Under the pieces are notes generated by a model. It was given only the letters and a program-made list of their open reading frames with translations. It was not told where the DNA came from and ran no database searches. The translations under genes were made by a program, and so were the position numbers. This document shows, in pieces, positions 18,557 to 27,366 of a stretch of DNA of 46,643 nucleotides (within the stretch, counting starts at the first letter, position 1; every line of letters begins with the position of its first letter). Origin of the DNA: Segetibacter sp. (GTDB lineage Bacteria; Bacteroidota; Bacteroidia; Chitinophagales; Chitinophagaceae); the NCBI RefSeq assembly GCF_025963695.1, contig NZ_JAOQAH010000041.1:1-46643 (forward strand), read 5' to 3'.

Positions 18557-19450
18557 TTAATTATTAGTAAGCTCAAAAAATTTCGCTTCAAGACTTTTTT
18601 TCTTTAGCAAAAGATGATTAAGGGTAACTCCGCTATTAAAGCAATGCTGATTAATTGCTTCAAGATTAGCAGTGCCCGAAGGATAAAGGGCTTGGATACA
18701 GTTGCTTTGCTTTTTTATACTCGTATGACCAGGCAGGGCGGAAGCAATCAACTCAAGCTGCGAAAGATTGTTTGCAGATATTTCTACGATGTCTTCATTC
18801 ACCAGTATTTCATCTACCGGTCCGGACGTCAATAATTTTCCTCTTTTCATTATGGCCACGTGCGTACAAACCTTTTCAACTTCATCAAGCATGTGGCTGG
18901 CCATAATAATCGTTTTGCCTTCTCCTGCAAGTCGCTTAATCAATTCACGGATTTCTGCAATTCCTACAGGATCAAGTCCATTGGTAGGTTCATCAAAAAC
19001 CAATACAGTAGGATTACCCAACAAGGCCGACGCTATTGCAAGCCTTTGTTTCATACCTAACGAGTAGGTGCTAAACTTGCTTGTTTTTCTTTCTGCCAGG
19101 TTTACTTTTTCGAGCGCTGCGGGAATATCTTCTCTTCCTTTTCCCTTAATTTCTGCTGCAATAGCAAGGTTTCTTTCACCCGATAAGTAGTGATAGAAGT
19201 TGGGCGTTTCAAGTAGGGTTCCAATGTCTTTTCGAAGAGTTGATGTAGCAGGCTTTCCAAAAAATTCAAACGTTCCTGAGGTTGGTTTCAAAACATCCAT
19301 TACAATACCAAGCATCGTTGTTTTTCCACTACCGTTTGGACCAAGAATTCCAAAAACGCTTCCTTCAGGAACGTCGAAGGAAACATTATTTAAGGCTTGA
19401 ATCTTTCCGTAAAATTTTGTGATGCCATTAAGGCTAAGTACGGGTTGCAC
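18557..19450 (-). CDS. ABC transporter ATP-binding protein (BcrA-type)
   Basis: 297 residues. Walker A GPNGSGKT at about 37-44, signature YSLGMKQRLAIA (the non-canonical form usual in BcrA/NatA-like exporters), Walker B VLVFDEPTNGLDP and the H-loop ASHMLDE. A C-terminal extension of about 75 residues is characteristic of this group. It powers the adjacent ABC-2 permease, probably for export of a toxic or envelope-active compound; that is inference. The two genes form an operon. The 123-nt spacer upstream shows only a weak TATTTTAC element. Confidence 0.92.
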   Translation of the reverse strand: MQPVLSLNGITKFYGKIQALNNVSFDVPEGSVFGILGPNGSGKTTMLGIVMDVLKPTSGTFEFFGKPATSTLRKDIGTLLETPNFYHYLSGERNLAIAAEIKGKGREDIPAALEKVNLAERKTSKFSTYSLGMKQRLAIASALLGNPTVLVFDEPTNGLDPVGIAEIRELIKRLAGEGKTIIMASHMLDEVEKVCTHVAIMKRGKLLTSGPVDEILVNEDIVEISANNLSQLELIASALPGHTSIKKQSNCIQALYPSGTANLEAINQHCFNSGVTLNHLLLKKKSLEAKFFELTNN

Positions 19451-19573
19451 AGTTAGTCGCAGTTTATTAAGGAAGTAAAATAGATGGTTTTGGCGGGATG
19501 GAAAAATGTTATTTGTAACCGGGAGCCGCTTAATTACACAATGCCTCGATTCCTTATTGGCTCCATCACTTCT

Positions 19574-20455
19574 TTAAATCCCAAACAGAATAATATACAG
19601 CCACACAAAAGGGGTGGCAAGAATCAAACTATCGAAACGGTCAAGGAAACCTCCATGGCCTGGCATTAGTTGTCCGCTGTCTTTTACGCCAGCCATTCTT
19701 TTTAATTTGCTTTCAAGTAAATCGCCTGTAGTACCAACGATTGCAGCAATAAGGGAAATGACTATAAGCGTTACAATGTCTTTTACGTGAAAAAGGAAAT
19801 AACCACCAAGTGTTACCACGGCAACACACAGAATAGCCCCACCTCCTGTTCCCTCCCAGGTTTTTTTAGGTGAAATTTTAGAGAAAGGTGTTTTTCCGAT
19901 AAAGGACCCAACGATATAGGCCATCGTATCATTTATCCAGATGGAAGCAATCAAAATAACCGGGATAATCCAACCCATATCTAGAAAAACCTGCGATCCC
20001 TGGGTAAGAAGGCCAGTGCTTCTAATACCGATCATTAAACCCCAGCTAACGGAAATGTATACAAGGCCAAGAAGTGAGTAGCCTAGTGTTTTTATCGAAA
20101 AGTTTTTTGAAAGAAGAACAAGCCATATTGGAAGTACGACCCCTGAGACCAGTAATAGTACTTTACCAACGACGTGAAATGTAAGGTTGCCAATTGCATA
20201 AGCATTGCCGGCCATAAAGAGCATAAAAGCCCAGCCCGCTAACATTACTCCATATTTATGTATGGGAGTTATTTTTTGATATTCCGGGTCTATCAAACCT
20301 ATTAATTTTTGATATTCTACCCAACAACCAAAATGTATAACAGTAAACAAAATGAAGAAGCTCCAATGATTCCAGAGGAGCCCCGCTAACATAATAATAG
20401 CAAATATGACAGCAGTTAAGGCACGGGTTTTAAAAGTCTGGACGTTAAAAGCCAT
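19574..20455 (-). CDS. cdsA: Phosphatidate cytidylyltransferase
   Basis: 293 residues from the ATG at 20455. It makes CDP-diacylglycerol from phosphatidate and CTP at the inner membrane, the entry point to phospholipids. About eight membrane segments. The C-terminal signature ESKLKRMAGVKDSG with LMPGHGGFLDRFDSL is complete, including the metal-binding Asp residues. The frame extends upstream to 20533, but that extension ends next to a dispersed repeat (20528-20552) and has no family match. Downstream of DUF2007 and CPBP genes on the same strand, it may be the last gene of a loose operon from 21778. Confidence 0.93.
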   Translation of the reverse strand: MAFNVQTFKTRALTAVIFAIIMLAGLLWNHWSFFILFTVIHFGCWVEYQKLIGLIDPEYQKITPIHKYGVMLAGWAFMLFMAGNAYAIGNLTFHVVGKVLLLVSGVVLPIWLVLLSKNFSIKTLGYSLLGLVYISVSWGLMIGIRSTGLLTQGSQVFLDMGWIIPVILIASIWINDTMAYIVGSFIGKTPFSKISPKKTWEGTGGGAILCVAVVTLGGYFLFHVKDIVTLIVISLIAAIVGTTGDLLESKLKRMAGVKDSGQLMPGHGGFLDRFDSLILATPFVWLYIILFGI

Positions 20456-20527
20456 ATTTATATAAGTTGAGCCGACAGGTTGATAAAGGGATGAAGTGAT
20501 AATGAAAATGGCTGCGTTTTTGTTGCG

Positions 20528-20552
20528 GTACAAGTGAGTGACACAACAATGT
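20528..20552 (+). repeat. Dispersed short repeat, copy D
   Basis: It reads GGTACAAG, TGAGT, GACACAAC, AATG. It is nearly identical to copy C at 834-857. It lies in the DUF2007-cdsA spacer. Confidence 0.7.
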
Positions 20553-20621
20553 TGAGGGGAGCACTAATGATGGTAACACAAAAAACTTTTGCATAGATGA
20601 AAAACACGGGTGAAAAAGAAA

Positions 20622-20831
20622 TCAATTCAGCAAACCTCTGTCTACCAAATGCCTTGCTATATCTTTTAATAAAACGGGAACATATACTTCAATATCGCCA
20701 AAGTTGAGATAGCTGCTATCCTGCTTGTTTACCACCATAACAGGTACACTGTTTTCTTCGAGCATTCCTTTAATGATGCTGGCCTGGGGAAAGTTGCGGG
20801 TAGCATATAAAAGAAACCATTTGTGTGTCAT
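20622..20831 (-). CDS. DUF2007-family putative signal-transducing protein
   Basis: 69 residues. WFLLYATRNFPQASIIKGMLEENSVPVMVVN is the DUF2007 fold (a small ferredoxin-like, GlnB-resembling domain), and the C-terminus ends in VDRGLLN. It is cytoplasmic with no proven function. The gene sits 20 nt after the CPBP protease gene and probably shares its transcript. The short length is normal for the family. Confidence 0.85.
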   Translation of the reverse strand: MTHKWFLLYATRNFPQASIIKGMLEENSVPVMVVNKQDSSYLNFGDIEVYVPVLLKDIARHLVDRGLLN

Positions 20832-20851
20832 ACTTATTGTTGTAAAATCGA

Positions 20852-21778
20852 TTACGCAATATAATCATTATCGTCGCCGGTAACAGTAGCCGGCAATACT
20901 TCGTCACTTTTCTTTTTAATGAAATAAATAATGCCAATGCCAACAACGAGGCTTATAAATGCACCATACAGCGGAACCGAAATGTTGTCGCTAGCAATCT
21001 TTTTTAAAGTTTCGCTGCTATTAGCGTAGTAGACAGATAAAACTGCGAAGGCGTTGTTTACAAAATGAATAAGGATGGTATACCACAGATTTCGGGTTAT
21101 ATAATATACAATGCCTAAAATAAGTCCTAGGGTAAAAATGGGTAGTATTTTAAAAAATGTACCGTGAAGCAAAGCAAACACAACAGATGATATTAATATA
21201 GCCAGCCACGGTTTGTGGCTGATACGTAACAGGGCCTTCTGCAACGAACCCCTGAAAAACAATTCTTCACCTATTGCAGGCAGTAAAGCCATGATAAACA
21301 GGTTGATTAAAAGGTCTCCAAAGTTTTTCATTTGCAGAAAAACCTGCAGCGCCCTGTTATACATCGCCTCCATTTCGAGCAACGATTTTTGTAGAGAGCC
21401 GAATTTGATACGTGCATTTATCTCGCCCAGCCATCCTATAAAAGGTTGAATGGTACATAATAAAAGGAATGCAGCGGCCAATAATATAAGTGATGCATTT
21501 TTTTGAATGCCGATATATGGGAGTGATTTGGGCGATGAATAGTAGCCAAAGAACAATGAAGGCAGGATAAAGGAGATAATAGACCCCGCCAGTTGGGCCC
21601 ATTTGAACTTGTCTATTACATCTGGTGAAACAACCGCACTCTTATTAAGCAGGGCACCCGCAATATCGCCGAAAAAGAAGCTTGAAACAGCAGAATTCAA
21701 AATAAGAAATCCACCTGCCAGCCCCAAAAAAGCGAGAAACTGCACTGCCGGAGGTTGATATTTTAAGTAAGTCTTCAT
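20852..21778 (-). CDS. CPBP-family intramembrane glutamic endopeptidase
   Basis: 308 residues with eight predicted membrane segments. All three CPBP motifs are present: EELFFRG (EExxxR), FALLH (FxxxH) and HFVNN (HxxxN), so the catalytic site is intact. Relatives include CAAX prenyl proteases and bacterial self-immunity proteins against peptides; the substrate here is unknown. It lies upstream of the DUF2007 gene, perhaps with cdsA further on. It is divergent from dusB across 127 nt. It acts in the inner membrane. Confidence 0.92.
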   Translation of the reverse strand: MKTYLKYQPPAVQFLAFLGLAGGFLILNSAVSSFFFGDIAGALLNKSAVVSPDVIDKFKWAQLAGSIISFILPSLFFGYYSSPKSLPYIGIQKNASLILLAAAFLLLCTIQPFIGWLGEINARIKFGSLQKSLLEMEAMYNRALQVFLQMKNFGDLLINLFIMALLPAIGEELFFRGSLQKALLRISHKPWLAILISSVVFALLHGTFFKILPIFTLGLILGIVYYITRNLWYTILIHFVNNAFAVLSVYYANSSETLKKIASDNISVPLYGAFISLVVGIGIIYFIKKKSDEVLPATVTGDDNDYIA

Positions 21779-21905
21779 AAATCAGCTACAAATAAGAATG
21801 TAAGTTTGCGTTTTAAAAAATAGTTGTGCAAGATACAGGATGCAACTTATAAACAACAGGTTGCAACGCTGTGCTGGCAGGCTTTAAAGGATTTTTACAA
21901 GTATC

Positions 21906-22943
21906 ATGATTACTATCGGCAACATACAATTACAGGGCTTTCCGCTTTTGTTGGCTCCTATGGAAGATGTAAGCGACCCTCCGTTTCGTGCAGTGTGTAA
22001 AGAAAACGGAGCAGACCTTATGTACACAGAATTTATCAGCAGCGAGGGCCTGATAAGAGACGCGATTAAAAGCCGTAAGAAGCTTGATATCTATGATTAT
22101 GAAAAGCCAATAGGTATCCAGATTTTTGGTGGTGACGAGGATAGCCTTGCCATGGCTGCAAAAATTGTAGATGTTACCAATCCAGATTTACTTGATATCA
22201 ATTTTGGCTGTCCCGTTAAAAAGGTTGCCTGTAAAGGCGCCGGTGCCGGCGTTTTGAAAGACATAGACCTGATGGTTCGCCTTACAGATGCAGTCGTAAA
22301 ATCTACGAACCTTCCTGTAACGGTAAAGACCCGTCTTGGCTGGGACGAACAGACGAAAAATATAGAAGAAGTTGCTGAGCGGTTGCAGGATGTAGGCATC
22401 AAAGCATTAGCAATTCACGGTCGCACACGCAGCCAGATGTACAAAGGAGAAGCTGACTGGTCGCTTATAGCAAAAGTTAAAAACAATCCACGCATTCATA
22501 TACCCATTTTTGGAAATGGCGATATTGATAGCCCGCAAAAGACCGTAGAGTACAAAAACCGTTACGGGGTCGATGGGATTATGATCGGTCGCGCTGCTAT
22601 TGGTTACCCCTGGATCTTTCGCGAGATCCATCACTATATGCGAACCGGTGAATTGCTTCCTTCTCCGACTGTGGAGGAAAGGGTAGAGGTGAGCAAAAAC
22701 CATCTGCGCAAGTCGGTCGAATGGAAAGGACTGGTTGTAGGGATCAATGAAATGCGGAGGCATTATTCAAATTACCTAAAAGGCTTACCGGGAATCAAGG
22801 AATTCAGAAACAGGCTGGTAACTTTAAAAGAAGTAGAAGAGGTAGAAGCAGTATTGGATGAAGTGCAACAACACTACCAGGGATTTGAAGTGGAAAGGGC
22901 GCCAATTGTGTTGGAAAATTATCATGAACACTGTGCGGTGTAG
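21906..22943 (+). CDS. dusB: tRNA-dihydrouridine synthase B
   Basis: 345 residues. A flavin-dependent TIM-barrel enzyme that reduces uridine in the tRNA D-loop. Visible elements are LLAPMEDVSDPPFR (FMN site), NFGCPVKKVACKGAGAGVL with the catalytic Cys near residue 102, VKTRLGW, HGRTRSQMYKG and IFGNGDI followed by DGIMIGRAAIGYPWIF. The helical C-terminal tRNA-binding domain is present. The N-terminal signature and length fit the DusB subfamily best. In E. coli dusB is coupled to fis; there is no fis here, as expected for this phylum. Confidence 0.93.
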   Translation: MITIGNIQLQGFPLLLAPMEDVSDPPFRAVCKENGADLMYTEFISSEGLIRDAIKSRKKLDIYDYEKPIGIQIFGGDEDSLAMAAKIVDVTNPDLLDINFGCPVKKVACKGAGAGVLKDIDLMVRLTDAVVKSTNLPVTVKTRLGWDEQTKNIEEVAERLQDVGIKALAIHGRTRSQMYKGEADWSLIAKVKNNPRIHIPIFGNGDIDSPQKTVEYKNRYGVDGIMIGRAAIGYPWIFREIHHYMRTGELLPSPTVEERVEVSKNHLRKSVEWKGLVVGINEMRRHYSNYLKGLPGIKEFRNRLVTLKEVEEVEAVLDEVQQHYQGFEVERAPIVLENYHEHCAV

Positions 22944-23008
22944 GAACCGGGATGAGAGGATGGGTTGGATTATGAGGACATTTTGGTAGTCGGCTTTGGA
23001 ATGCTCCT

Positions 23009-23036
23009 GTACCGTCGTTGCGTCGCACTCTTGTAC
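23009..23036 (-). repeat. Dispersed short repeat, copy A
   Basis: On the minus strand it reads GTACAAG, AGTGC, GACGCAAC, GACGGTAC. GTAC occurs at both ends. It shares GTACAAGAGTGCGACGCAA with copy B at 40441-40467. It is in the spacer after dusB. Confidence 0.7.
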
Positions 23037-23138
23037 TTTTGCTTTTTATTGAGCGATTAGTCTAAATCTTTAATACTTGCTCAAACAATAGACTCTAAGT
23101 CTCTCCACACTCCAATTACTCATTGTTATATTTGTGCG

Positions 23139-23382
23139 ATGCAGACTTTATCCGACTATATTACTGTAGATCAGGAAATACAATTTGGTAAACCTGTCTT
23201 CAAAGGAACACGGGTACCGGTGCAAAGTTTGTTCTGGCATTTTGGAAAAGGGAGTTCCTTTAAGTGAATTTTTAGAAGACTTCCCAGGCGCAGATCAAAA
23301 GCAGGCTGAAGCAGTTATTAAATGGAGTGCAAAACATTTTGAATTGCCTGAAATAATATTTGATGAAACTATTATTGGATGA
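23139..23382 (+). pseudogene. DUF433 antitoxin-like gene broken by a frameshift
   Basis: From ATG 23139 the frame reads YITVDQEIQFGKPVFKGTRV and PVQSLFWHF, then hits TGA at 23265. A second frame carries on with LEKGVPLSEFLEDFPGADQK through FDETIIG and stops at 23382. Joining the two gives a typical DUF433 protein of about 80 residues (GKPxxKGTRxPV, then EFLEDFP). The break is at the TTTT run in CATTTTGG (about 23242); removing one T restores the frame. DUF433 proteins are thought to be antitoxins partnered with PIN-like DUF5615 toxins, and such a toxin remnant overlaps the end. A sequencing error in a homopolymer is possible, but the toxin is independently broken. Confidence 0.75.
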
Positions 23383-23700
23383 AAACCTCCCTTTCAAGCT
23401 TAAATATCGTTTCTAAAGAAAAGGTTTTAAAGCTTATACTATAAAAGATATGGGCTGGCCAGGAAGAAAGAATGGAGAGCTACTAGAACTGATGGTAAAA
23501 AGCAATTTTGAAGTCTTTGTTTCAATCGCTAACAATCTTTCCACCAACAAAATTTTAAAATTACCCTTTAGGTGTTGCTATCCTTATTGCAAGGGACAAC
23601 ACATACGAGAACTGTAATGGAGTTTTTTGATGAGATTATTGAAGCTTTAAATAGAAGAATTACAGGTACCAGGGTTGTAGTTCATCCAGCCTATAAATAA
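23363..23700 (+). pseudogene. DUF5615 (PIN-like) toxin remnant with stop and frameshifts
   Basis: The ATG at 23363 lies inside the DUF433 3' end, a normal overlap for this pair. It reads MKLLLDENLPFKLKYRF and then meets TAA at 23414. The same frame resumes RKGFKAYTIKDMGWPG and KNGELLELMVKSNFEVFVSI. The match then moves to another frame (NYPLGVAILIARDNTYE) and to a third (VMEFFDEIIEALN, then TGTRVVVHPAYK and stop at 23700). LLLDENLP and DMGW are hallmarks of DUF5615 PIN-like proteins. With one stop and at least two shifts this is dead. It abuts the convergent egtD stop codon directly. Confidence 0.75.
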
Positions 23701-24639
23701 TCATACGCACCTCCAAATTGCATCCAAAAACCACTTCTTCGAGTCGTAGAAATGATGTATAAGTTCAAAGCCTGTTTGCTTTGCTAATTCATCCGTTTGC
23801 TCAACGGTATATTTTTGTGAGATCTCCATAAATATTGGCTCTCCTTTAGCGAAACCAAAGGTTTTTTCTCCGATGCTTACCTGCTGTTCCACTTTGCTTA
23901 CAATATAACTTTTGGTTGCTCCTGTAGCTGGATCGTAGGTAGGATAGTGATAGAAATTATCAAGGTTGAAATTTCCTTGTAGCTCCTTATTGATTCGGAG
24001 TAATAAGTTTAGATTGAAATCTCGGGTAAAGCCTGAACTATCATTGTAAGCATCTAAAATTGTTTTCGGGTCTTTCTTTAAATCAAAACCAATTAAGACA
24101 AGATCTCCCGGTTTTAAATGTGCTCTTAATGATGTGCTAAACTCACCTGCTTTTTCTAAAGGAACATTGCCAATATTGCTACCTAAAAAAAGAACTACTT
24201 TGATTTTATCAGGTAATGTTTTTGCCTTTTCAAGCATTTTAAAATATTCTCCGTTTAAACCCTGCAGCTTCAATGCAGGAAGTTTTTTGGGAAGTTCGTA
24301 GTGAAGTAAGTCAATTACATTAGCAGAAATATCAACAGGAAAATAGGTGAAGCTTACTTGGTTGTCTAAAAGACCTTTCAGTAGATGGATAGACTTCGTA
24401 GCATCGCCCGCACCTAATTCAACAATATCAAATTCTTTACTTTGCCCGGTTAGCACTGCAACCAGTTCGTTGGTTTGTTGGGCGAAAATTTCCATTTCGC
24501 ATTTCGTAGGATAATACTCTTTCGATGCCATAATACGCTGGAACAACTTGTCGCCGTTGGCATCATAAAAATATTTTGACTGCAAATATTTCTCTTTGGC
24601 AGAAAGGCCCTTCAAAACATCCTCTAAAAATTGGCTCAT
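23701..24639 (-). CDS. egtD: L-histidine N-alpha-methyltransferase EgtD
   Basis: 312 residues, normal for EgtD, which trimethylates histidine to hercynine using S-adenosylmethionine, the first step of ergothioneine synthesis in the cytoplasm. The start is KYFYDANGDKLFQRIMASKEYYPTKCE, the family histidine-site opening. The SAM motif DIVELGAGDATKS is at residues 71-83, then LFLGSNIGN and the late substrate-binding segment EPIFMEISQKYT. It is last of four tightly spaced genes (5 nt after egtB). The pairing with egtB makes the pathway assignment strong. Ovothiol synthesis is an unlikely alternative because OvoA is normally a fusion. Confidence 0.93.
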   Translation of the reverse strand: MSQFLEDVLKGLSAKEKYLQSKYFYDANGDKLFQRIMASKEYYPTKCEMEIFAQQTNELVAVLTGQSKEFDIVELGAGDATKSIHLLKGLLDNQVSFTYFPVDISANVIDLLHYELPKKLPALKLQGLNGEYFKMLEKAKTLPDKIKVVLFLGSNIGNVPLEKAGEFSTSLRAHLKPGDLVLIGFDLKKDPKTILDAYNDSSGFTRDFNLNLLLRINKELQGNFNLDNFYHYPTYDPATGATKSYIVSKVEQQVSIGEKTFGFAKGEPIFMEISQKYTVEQTDELAKQTGFELIHHFYDSKKWFLDAIWRCV

Positions 24640-24644
24640 GTTTT

Positions 24645-25790
24645 TTATTGTGCTAACCTGATACCGGTGTATTGCCAGCGCAGGTGCGGATGAAAAAAGT
24701 TGCGGTAAGTAATACGGCTGTGGCCCGGCGAGGTAACTTCAGAAGCCCCGCGCAATACCTTTTGATTGACCATAAATTTTCCGTTGTACTCCCCAATGGC
24801 ACCGGGAGCTTTTTTAAAACCAGGGTAAGGGAGATAAGCGCTCTCAGTCCATTCCCAACGGCTACCCCAGGTAAATTTGCCTGCAGCTACTTCCCACTCA
24901 AATTCAGTTGGTAAACGCATTCCTTTCCATGCGGCAAAAGCAGCGGCTTCATAAAAACTGATGTGGTTAAGAAGATCGTAGGGATTTACAGGAGTTAAAC
25001 CGTTGTAAGTATAATGATGCCAAGTCCCGTCAATGTTGTGCCAATACATGGGCGCAGATATGCTGTTGTTTTTTACCCAATCCAATCCCTCAGCGTGCCA
25101 ATGTCTAAAATCTGTATAACCTCCAGCTTCAATAAATTCTATAAATGCTCCATTGGTCACCAATGTCGTCGCTATTTCAAATTGCGGCACATACACTTTA
25201 TGCCTTCCCAGTTCATTGTCAAAACAAAAGCCCCTACCATTAAAGCCTATCTCATAAATCGCTTCATCGATTGTTATAAAATTTTCTATTGGGTGGTTTT
25301 CAATTGTATCAACTAAGGGAGTGTAAGCTGGAAATAAGGGATTGTTTCCAAGAATATATTTTATATCGGTTAGTAGAAGCTCCTGGTGTTGTTCCTCGTG
25401 GTTAAAGCCAAGTTCAAGCAGCTCGTTCAATTCGCTGGGGTAGTTGTCTTTAAGCAATCCCTCCATTGCCTCATCTACATACTTCCTGTATTGAAAAATA
25501 TCTTTTACAGTTGGCCTGCTTAAGTTACCGCGATCGGTTCTGATAACTCTTGCACCAACGGTCTCATAATAACTGTTGAATACGTAATTGTATTCGGGAT
25601 TAAACTCTGTATAACCCTGCAGATAATCCATTAATATAAATGTTTCAAAGAACCACGTTGTATGACCAATGTGCCACTTGGGTGGACTTACATCTGCAAT
25701 GGGCTGAACCACGAAATCTTCCGTTTCCAAGGGTTTGCAAATATCTTCTGTTCTTTTTCTTACTATTTTATACCGCTCTAAAAAATTCAT
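24645..25790 (-). CDS. egtB: Ergothioneine biosynthesis protein EgtB (hercynylcysteine sulfoxide synthase type)
   Basis: 381 residues. The N-terminal DinB-like helical domain supplies the iron ligands His43 (WHIGHTTWFFE) and His131/His135 (HEEQHQELL). The C-terminal FGE-sulfatase-like domain runs from about 180 (RLPTEFEWEVAAG, RGASEVTSPGHSR). EgtB couples O2, hercynine and a thiol. No egtA or egtC is nearby, and the protein is shorter than mycobacterial EgtB, so it may use cysteine directly, as type II enzymes such as that of Chloracidobacterium do; this is inference. The C-S lyase is also not in the window. The gene is 4 nt downstream of the permease gene. Confidence 0.93.
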   Translation of the reverse strand: MNFLERYKIVRKRTEDICKPLETEDFVVQPIADVSPPKWHIGHTTWFFETFILMDYLQGYTEFNPEYNYVFNSYYETVGARVIRTDRGNLSRPTVKDIFQYRKYVDEAMEGLLKDNYPSELNELLELGFNHEEQHQELLLTDIKYILGNNPLFPAYTPLVDTIENHPIENFITIDEAIYEIGFNGRGFCFDNELGRHKVYVPQFEIATTLVTNGAFIEFIEAGGYTDFRHWHAEGLDWVKNNSISAPMYWHNIDGTWHHYTYNGLTPVNPYDLLNHISFYEAAAFAAWKGMRLPTEFEWEVAAGKFTWGSRWEWTESAYLPYPGFKKAPGAIGEYNGKFMVNQKVLRGASEVTSPGHSRITYRNFFHPHLRWQYTGIRLAQ

Positions 25791-25794
25791 TCTT

Positions 25795-27366
25795 TTAATT
25801 ATTATCGATAAACATTTTCAAGTCCGAAATAGTTCGGATGTTTAATTCACCGGCTTGCTTCTTCCGCATCATTAAGGCATAGGCATTATTAAAACCAATA
25901 GGTTTCAACCACTTTATTTTGTATTGATTGATGAACTCCTTTTGAACATACTCATACACTTTTTCTTTATTACCTATAATCTGCTGCACAACGTTATTCA
26001 CAGGCTGAAGGATAACCAGCAAACCTGTACCTGTATATTCGGGATACATGTCGATCTGGTTATTGGTTAAGGCATCAAAACAAATTTTTGTACCGCCTAA
26101 TCCAGTTTTCGTTTCTACCGTTAAGTCCGTATTCCCTTTTATCAGTATTGAATACATCTGCAACAAAATGTACTGTTCACCAAAAATTTTTGAACCCATC
26201 CTTACAATTCCTTTGTTCCCGTTTCGAGGTTCTTTGTATAGATTTTGTCTTATGAGAAATTCCCTGGCAACCTTTTCAGGTGGCTCCTTCAAATGATCAA
26301 CCCGGTAATTAAGATCGGTCATAATAGAGTCGTTAATTCTACCAGACAATAAGTTTAGTGCAGGCTCAAGCTCGGCATACTTTGTCAAAATTTCCTGCCT
26401 TACAATTGGCGCTGCGTAGTAAGGAGGAAATATGGTCTTATCATCGTCCAGTACTACCAGGTCGTAAGCTTTCAATCTTCCGTCTGTACTATACCCGCTG
26501 ATTACGTCGAGTTGATTTTCGAAAGCAGCTTTGTACATCACTGCATCGCTAATGACTACCGTTCTTATGTTTAATTTGTATTTACTTTTTAAGCCAAGAT
26601 ACCCGTCGCTTCTTCCCATAAACTCGGGTGTAAAGCCCGCAAGCATGTGGCCTTTTATTGTAGCAGGAAGCAGGTAAAAAGAGGAAAGACCAACCAATAT
26701 AATTGGTATACTAATCAAAGAAATCCGGGCATTTTTAATATTAAGCTGCTGAACCCGGGCAAGCAAAAAATCAAAAAAAATCGCGAGTAAAGCAGCAGGA
26801 ATTGCACCGGCTAAAATCATGTTGGTGTTGTTTAAAGCAATTCCTCCAAATATAAATTCACCTAACCCTCCTGCAGCGATATACGCTGCAAGGGTTGCCA
26901 CACCAACGTTAATGACGGTTGCAGTTCTAATGCCGGCAAGTATTACTGGCATAGCCAGCGGTAGCTCTACTTTAAAGAGTATTTGGTAAGATGTCATTCC
27001 CATGCCTTTTGCGGCATCGGTTACCGAAGAATTAACCTGGTTAATACCGGTGAAGGTGTTGCGAATAATTGGAAGAAATGCATACAGCATCAACGCAACG
27101 ATTGCAGGTTTAGCCCCGATACCTAGCAGGGGGATCATAAACCCAAGCAAGGCGATACTTGGAATGGTTTGAAGTACACCTGCAATGCCAAGTATTGTAC
27201 CACTCCACTGCTTTTTTCTGCTAATCCAAATACCTAGAGGAATTGCAATTATGATTGAAAGGAGCAAGGAGATGAAGGTTAGTCCAATATGAGCAAGCGT
27301 TTGTTCGAGCAACTTGTCAGATTGCTGCTGTATAAAACTCCACAAACTTTGTTGCTGCTCATTCAT
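25795..27366 (-). CDS. Fused ABC permease and substrate-binding protein, OpuC/EgtU-like, with circularly permuted binding domain
   Basis: 523 residues. Residues 20-205 are an OpuCB/EgtU-type permease with five or six membrane segments and the EAA-like loop VTDAAKGMGMTSYQILFKVELPLAMP. One more membrane segment (about 215-234) leads to an extracytoplasmic OpuAC-type binding domain. In known OpuCC or EgtU order this domain begins GxKNFTEQ and ends EVAREFL. Here the C-terminal half comes first (EFMGRSDGYLGL at 249-260, STDGRLKAYDL, FPPYYAAPIVR, EKVAREFL at 364-371). The N-terminal half follows (GSKIFGEQYILLQ at 391-403, YPEYTGTGLL, GFNNAYAL, TISDLKMF at 512-519). It probably imports a trimethylammonium compound. 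With egtB and egtD in the same operon, ergothioneine is the leading candidate. Confidence 0.9.
   Translation of the reverse strand: MNEQQQSLWSFIQQQSDKLLEQTLAHIGLTFISLLLSIIIAIPLGIWISRKKQWSGTILGIAGVLQTIPSIALLGFMIPLLGIGAKPAIVALMLYAFLPIIRNTFTGINQVNSSVTDAAKGMGMTSYQILFKVELPLAMPVILAGIRTATVINVGVATLAAYIAAGGLGEFIFGGIALNNTNMILAGAIPAALLAIFFDFLLARVQQLNIKNARISLISIPIILVGLSSFYLLPATIKGHMLAGFTPEFMGRSDGYLGLKSKYKLNIRTVVISDAVMYKAAFENQLDVISGYSTDGRLKAYDLVVLDDDKTIFPPYYAAPIVRQEILTKYAELEPALNLLSGRINDSIMTDLNYRVDHLKEPPEKVAREFLIRQNLYKEPRNGNKGIVRMGSKIFGEQYILLQMYSILIKGNTDLTVETKTGLGGTKICFDALTNNQIDMYPEYTGTGLLVILQPVNNVVQQIIGNKEKVYEYVQKEFINQYKIKWLKPIGFNNAYALMMRKKQAGELNIRTISDLKMFIDNN

Noticed and set aside
20456..20533. N-terminal extension of cdsA
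   Set aside because: 26 residues without hydrophobic or family features, reaching into a dispersed repeat.
23230..23270. Programmed frameshift in the DUF433 gene
   Set aside because: A T-run alone is weak evidence. The partner toxin is independently disrupted, so decay is the simpler explanation.
23185..23382. Independent 65-residue protein after dusB
   Set aside because: Only its later part is protein-like. It is the second half of a frameshifted DUF433 gene that starts at 23139.
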